Shown here piece by piece: positions 17,101 through 17,347 of a stretch of DNA of 17,347 nucleotides. Location of the stretch: assembly GCA_934255105.1 (NCBI GenBank), contig CAKQNH010000017.1, positions 1 to 17,347 on the forward strand. Reading direction: 5' to 3'. Within the stretch, counting starts at the first letter, position 1, and each line of letters opens with the position of its first letter. Below the pieces are notes generated by a model. It had not been told where the DNA came from. It did no database searches and worked only from the letters and a program-made list of their open reading frames with translations. The DNA comes from an uncultured Pirellulaceae bacterium (GTDB lineage Bacteria > Planctomycetota > Planctomycetia > Pirellulales > Pirellulaceae). Both the position numbers and the translations under genes were made by a program.

Positions 17101-17347
17101 TGATCTGCTCGCTCGATACGAGTTTGCGAATGGTCTCCAGCACTACTCCGCCGTCCAAGTTGCCCAGCGTATAAGCTGCGAAAACTGGCTTGGGCGGTTC
17201 GGCAGGTTTGTCGGGTTTGGGGGTCTGCTTGGGGATTGGAACCGATGCGATCAGTTCGTTGATAGTCCGCATTTTCCCCGCCGTTTCGACCACCAATAGC
17301 TGTCCACCGCGAGCCAGCGGGATAGCGCGGCCGTAGCTACTCAAGTA
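11126..17347 (-). CDS. Giant NolW-like (secretin N-domain) repeat protein without a channel domain, 5' end outside window
   Basis: An open frame of 2,073 codons with no upstream stop before the window edge; the TTG at 17344 is an internal Leu, since the frame continues to 17347 and the first visible residues look like the end of a module. I count about 27 modules of 55-85 residues with a repeated pattern: beta strand (YPL-, VFPV-like), helix, P-x-A-x(4,6)-D strand pair (for example SVTADSASNSIIVTAT), then a helix ending near the next module. This is the Secretin_N/NolW-like beta-alpha-beta-beta-alpha pattern found in the periplasmic vestibule of GspD and PilQ. The last two full modules (VKIVADSRINALIVSGNRQDRRTVEEIL and a longer one with an insert) are closest to classic secretins. 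There is no secretin beta-barrel region: the protein stops mid-module at VIQLQSTNARSIQQALKILLAR. I find no cysteine in the visible sequence. An acidic Pro/Ala-rich linker lies at about residues 1669-1817 (from Leu at 17344), and residues 583-908 and 909-1237 are tandem copies. It is probably exported and forms a long rod, ring or scaffold; function unknown. The signal peptide, if any, is outside the window. Confidence 0.85.
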   Translation of the reverse strand, partial: YLSSYGRAIPLARGGQLLVVETAGKMRTINELIASVPIPKQTPKPDKPAEPPKPVFAAYTLGNLDGGVVLETIRKLVSSEQITVDSRTGVLSAFVIPDQQAAIKSAIDQMQESRSALPEAESVAYRFSGINPEDLRQQIAGLAPRATITVTPTRALVVADAADQEVIRSALAAMQIEPVNIERELQVFQVSKRSAEQLGTALRTFLPNSFVVSNSQTGNVLVRGSKADLQLAANIIDIRQKAQESDDAHLKSLELDRPANATWLATVQEIVPDTKVWLSELQPGVPQQLMLLGSEQDIAQVEKLLPQLLTSLPAVDHRQLQIYPLSENQAARQSSLATLPEDLADIRQVVGQNGRELLVWATPAQHEIFAELLKQIDQPMTTTTVVPKSYQLTVESPTTVTQLLTAEFPTVQLSVNTAGDELTVLANAEQHEKIAQRVAEFNQELPSKPELTVKSYSVEGMTAVALQQALLPLLTTAQTTLDSQAERLLIRADAATHAGLQEVIDALGAKPDVERQKVVIAYPLTQSAATNVKLLLDQIVRDATVLADDKLRQVVVTGSLQTHAQVKAAIEQIDGAGGAPQTIEIRSYDTGRLTASTLLATLQAMWPNMQLSVDHTTNQIIASGTQKDHQELEAALVQLTSASGGEAQLAKTYPVPFGEMSTLATILRQLAPRALISIDPVSRTVTVWAVEAQQKEVEQALKTLSQAASDAQHPATYMIKPSQVYAVQASLRTLFPSAVSSFDPTSGQMVVVAAQEVQERIASVIEMLGKGAEKTTKVFEFDPKQVQLNSILVALQSIVPPQVRLEANPANNTLLAVGSPEDLVRVTEQVEQLTEQLPPPDELKSVVYPLKYASPTAAIPVLTRLLPTATLVPDVTSKTISATAKADDHKTIEEFLASFDQPLASDTTMEIHSYDAGQLTASTLLVMLQSMWPNMKLTADNTTNQIVASGTQQDQQGLEAALLQLTSAPGGESQLAKTYPVPFGEMSTLTTVLRQLAPRALISVDPVSRTVTVWAVEAQQKRVEQALKTLSQAASESQHPATYMVKPSQVYAVQASLRTLFPSAASSFDPTSGQMVVVAAQEVQERIAGVIEMLAKGAGGAEKTTKVFEFDPKQVQLNSILVALQSMIPPQVRLEANVDNNTLLAIGSPEDLVRVGEQVEQLTEQLPPPDELKSVVYPLKHANPMAAVTVLARLLPTATLAPDVASKTISATAKADEHETIKEFLVGFDQPLVSDKETRVYKLQRGSGRGLSYVLSSLMPDATFYGSYDTGGLVATALPEQHERIAAIVKEFDVDRENTQTRVFPVGRGSANSMQTAIRDIASDASVTADSASNSIIVTATVEDLERISQVVDQVEKGGSEARETRFYPILGSEPLALSRALDSSFPKATFAADSASGGLFATATPQEHIELAKVIDDLNQQPTRLPTLKAFKLKDASPEIVANAIQDALGRRSAAGVSFNRETNSVFVVGSRDDLQVAQALIEQIDVPSSGEDSRKMRVFSLAGADGRSLSSTIENLFQESSARVDVRYDSFNEQLFVVGDPSQLKLVEEMLEQLAPPERQLEIIQLEATDPNSFKLAADALFADEPMNSTPSITIDSDQQRVIIRATASQMSELQQLLQQMGEVVGDSQPANHARLRFIPIPRNSDKLLDEIRRLWPATGSNPIQVVRPPTQLQPASIPEGQPARSSEPAAANGAAGGTKASSDPQSVDAGSDSDNQKSEKDVPTERPPAENKPPKAKLTSAPQSPSTAAVQPTPTEATPPTPAAVSPETPPAPAAVSPEAVSPEAAASPEPVAPEAVSAEPNLPDTQAQVEQTDSPPIVIVVGDEQWTVASSDTQALDRFQRLLDTLLSPRAEPLITTGNYSVYLLRNAGADAIQKLLDDLFRPERGRGRSSSFSDLMQRVKIVADSRINALIVSGNRQDRRTVEEILGVLDSEDLLDSLQQITPTTVALKSATAVSVERILRDVYRSQMSGAAGRRPFAIPEGVSSDVALIMQQINAQAAGPLLTLAVDETSNSIIFRAPVELANEVRMFVENLDRTSQETPSKRVDVIQLQSTNARSIQQALKILLAR
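11893..12340 (-). repeat. Pro/Ala/Ser/Glu-rich disordered linker in the giant protein
   Basis: About 150 residues without the module pattern, rich in Pro, Ala, Ser, Glu and Thr, with short SPEA/SPETP-type repeats. The DNA shows matching 15-18 bp degenerate repeats with CAGCCTCAGGGG at about 11945-12060. It falls inside a module: the front half is before it (ARLRFIPIPRNSDKLLDEIRRLWP) and the back half after it (IVIVVGDEQWTVASSDTQAL). Coordinates are approximate. Confidence 0.75.
13634..14620 (-). repeat. Internal duplication, copy B (329 codons, five modules)
   Basis: Begins at EIHSYDAGQLTAST and ends before RVYKLQRGSG. It matches the copy at 14621-15598 module for module, differing by conservative changes and a 3-codon insertion giving KGAGGAEKTT where the other copy has KGAEKTT. 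The offset shifts from 978 to 987 bp across that 9-bp difference. Confidence 0.9.
14621..15598 (-). repeat. Internal duplication, copy A (326 codons, five modules)
   Basis: Begins at EIRSYDTGRLTAST and runs through five modules (starting near IRSYDTGR, KTYPVPFGEM, ATYMIKPSQV, TKVFEFDPKQ and SVVYPLKYAS), then joins copy B directly. By eye, most residues are identical to copy B, above 80% over the later modules, and some DNA blocks of 50 bp or more are nearly unchanged (for example about 15130-15200 against 14152-14222). Confidence 0.9.

Noticed and set aside
17342-17344. TTG at 17344 as the true start of the giant gene
   Set aside because: The frame stays open to the window edge, no ribosome site can be seen, and the first residues look like the end of a preceding module.

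Overview
The window most likely comes from a planctomycete, probably of the Pirellulales type. This is inference from gene content: a multi-module NolW-like (secretin N-domain) protein, a zinc amidase carrying a golvesin-like domain, GTG/TTG starts, mixed-quality Shine-Dalgarno signals and moderately GC-rich DNA. No rRNA, tRNA, transposase or CRISPR array was seen.

Layout. (1) 1-3020, minus strand: a long-chain acyl-CoA ligase followed by a FadI-like thiolase, overlapping by 8 bp, a compact fatty-acid activation/beta-oxidation pair. The thiolase runs off the left edge. (2) 3021-3903: a gene-free stretch with two tandem arrays in opposite orientation (29-bp units at 3328-3471, 32-bp units at 3717-3898). 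They share a hairpin core with a GGAG loop and lie either side of a further perfect hairpin. (3) 3904-6529, minus strand: a four-TM protein of unknown function just downstream of a CPA-type cation/proton antiporter with a cytosolic RCK/TrkA-like tail; the antiporter starts at TTG behind a good AAGGA site. (4) 6788-7597, plus strand: a DPM1-like family 2 glycosyltransferase. (5) 7598-7907: a 30-bp direct repeat, a small hairpin and a long inverted-repeat element. (6) 7908-10842, plus strand: an 84-residue small protein, then a large exported amidase whose catalytic domain is interrupted by a golvesin-like domain and followed by an FN3-like domain and a Rossmann-like C-terminal domain. (7) 10843-11125: a convergent gap holding a second, better preserved copy of the inverted-repeat element. 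(8) 11126-17347, minus strand: a huge open-ended gene encoding about 27 NolW-like modules with no secretin channel domain.

The most striking items are the giant NolW-repeat protein (more than 2,070 residues with no cysteine, an internal tandem duplication of about 980 bp, and a Pro/Ala linker of about 150 residues inside a module), the facing arrays of GGAG-loop hairpins, the repeated long inverted-repeat element, and the split amidase. The envelope proteins (amidase, giant NolW protein, glycosyltransferase, antiporter) suggest a cell-surface theme, but no direct functional link between them is shown by the sequence.
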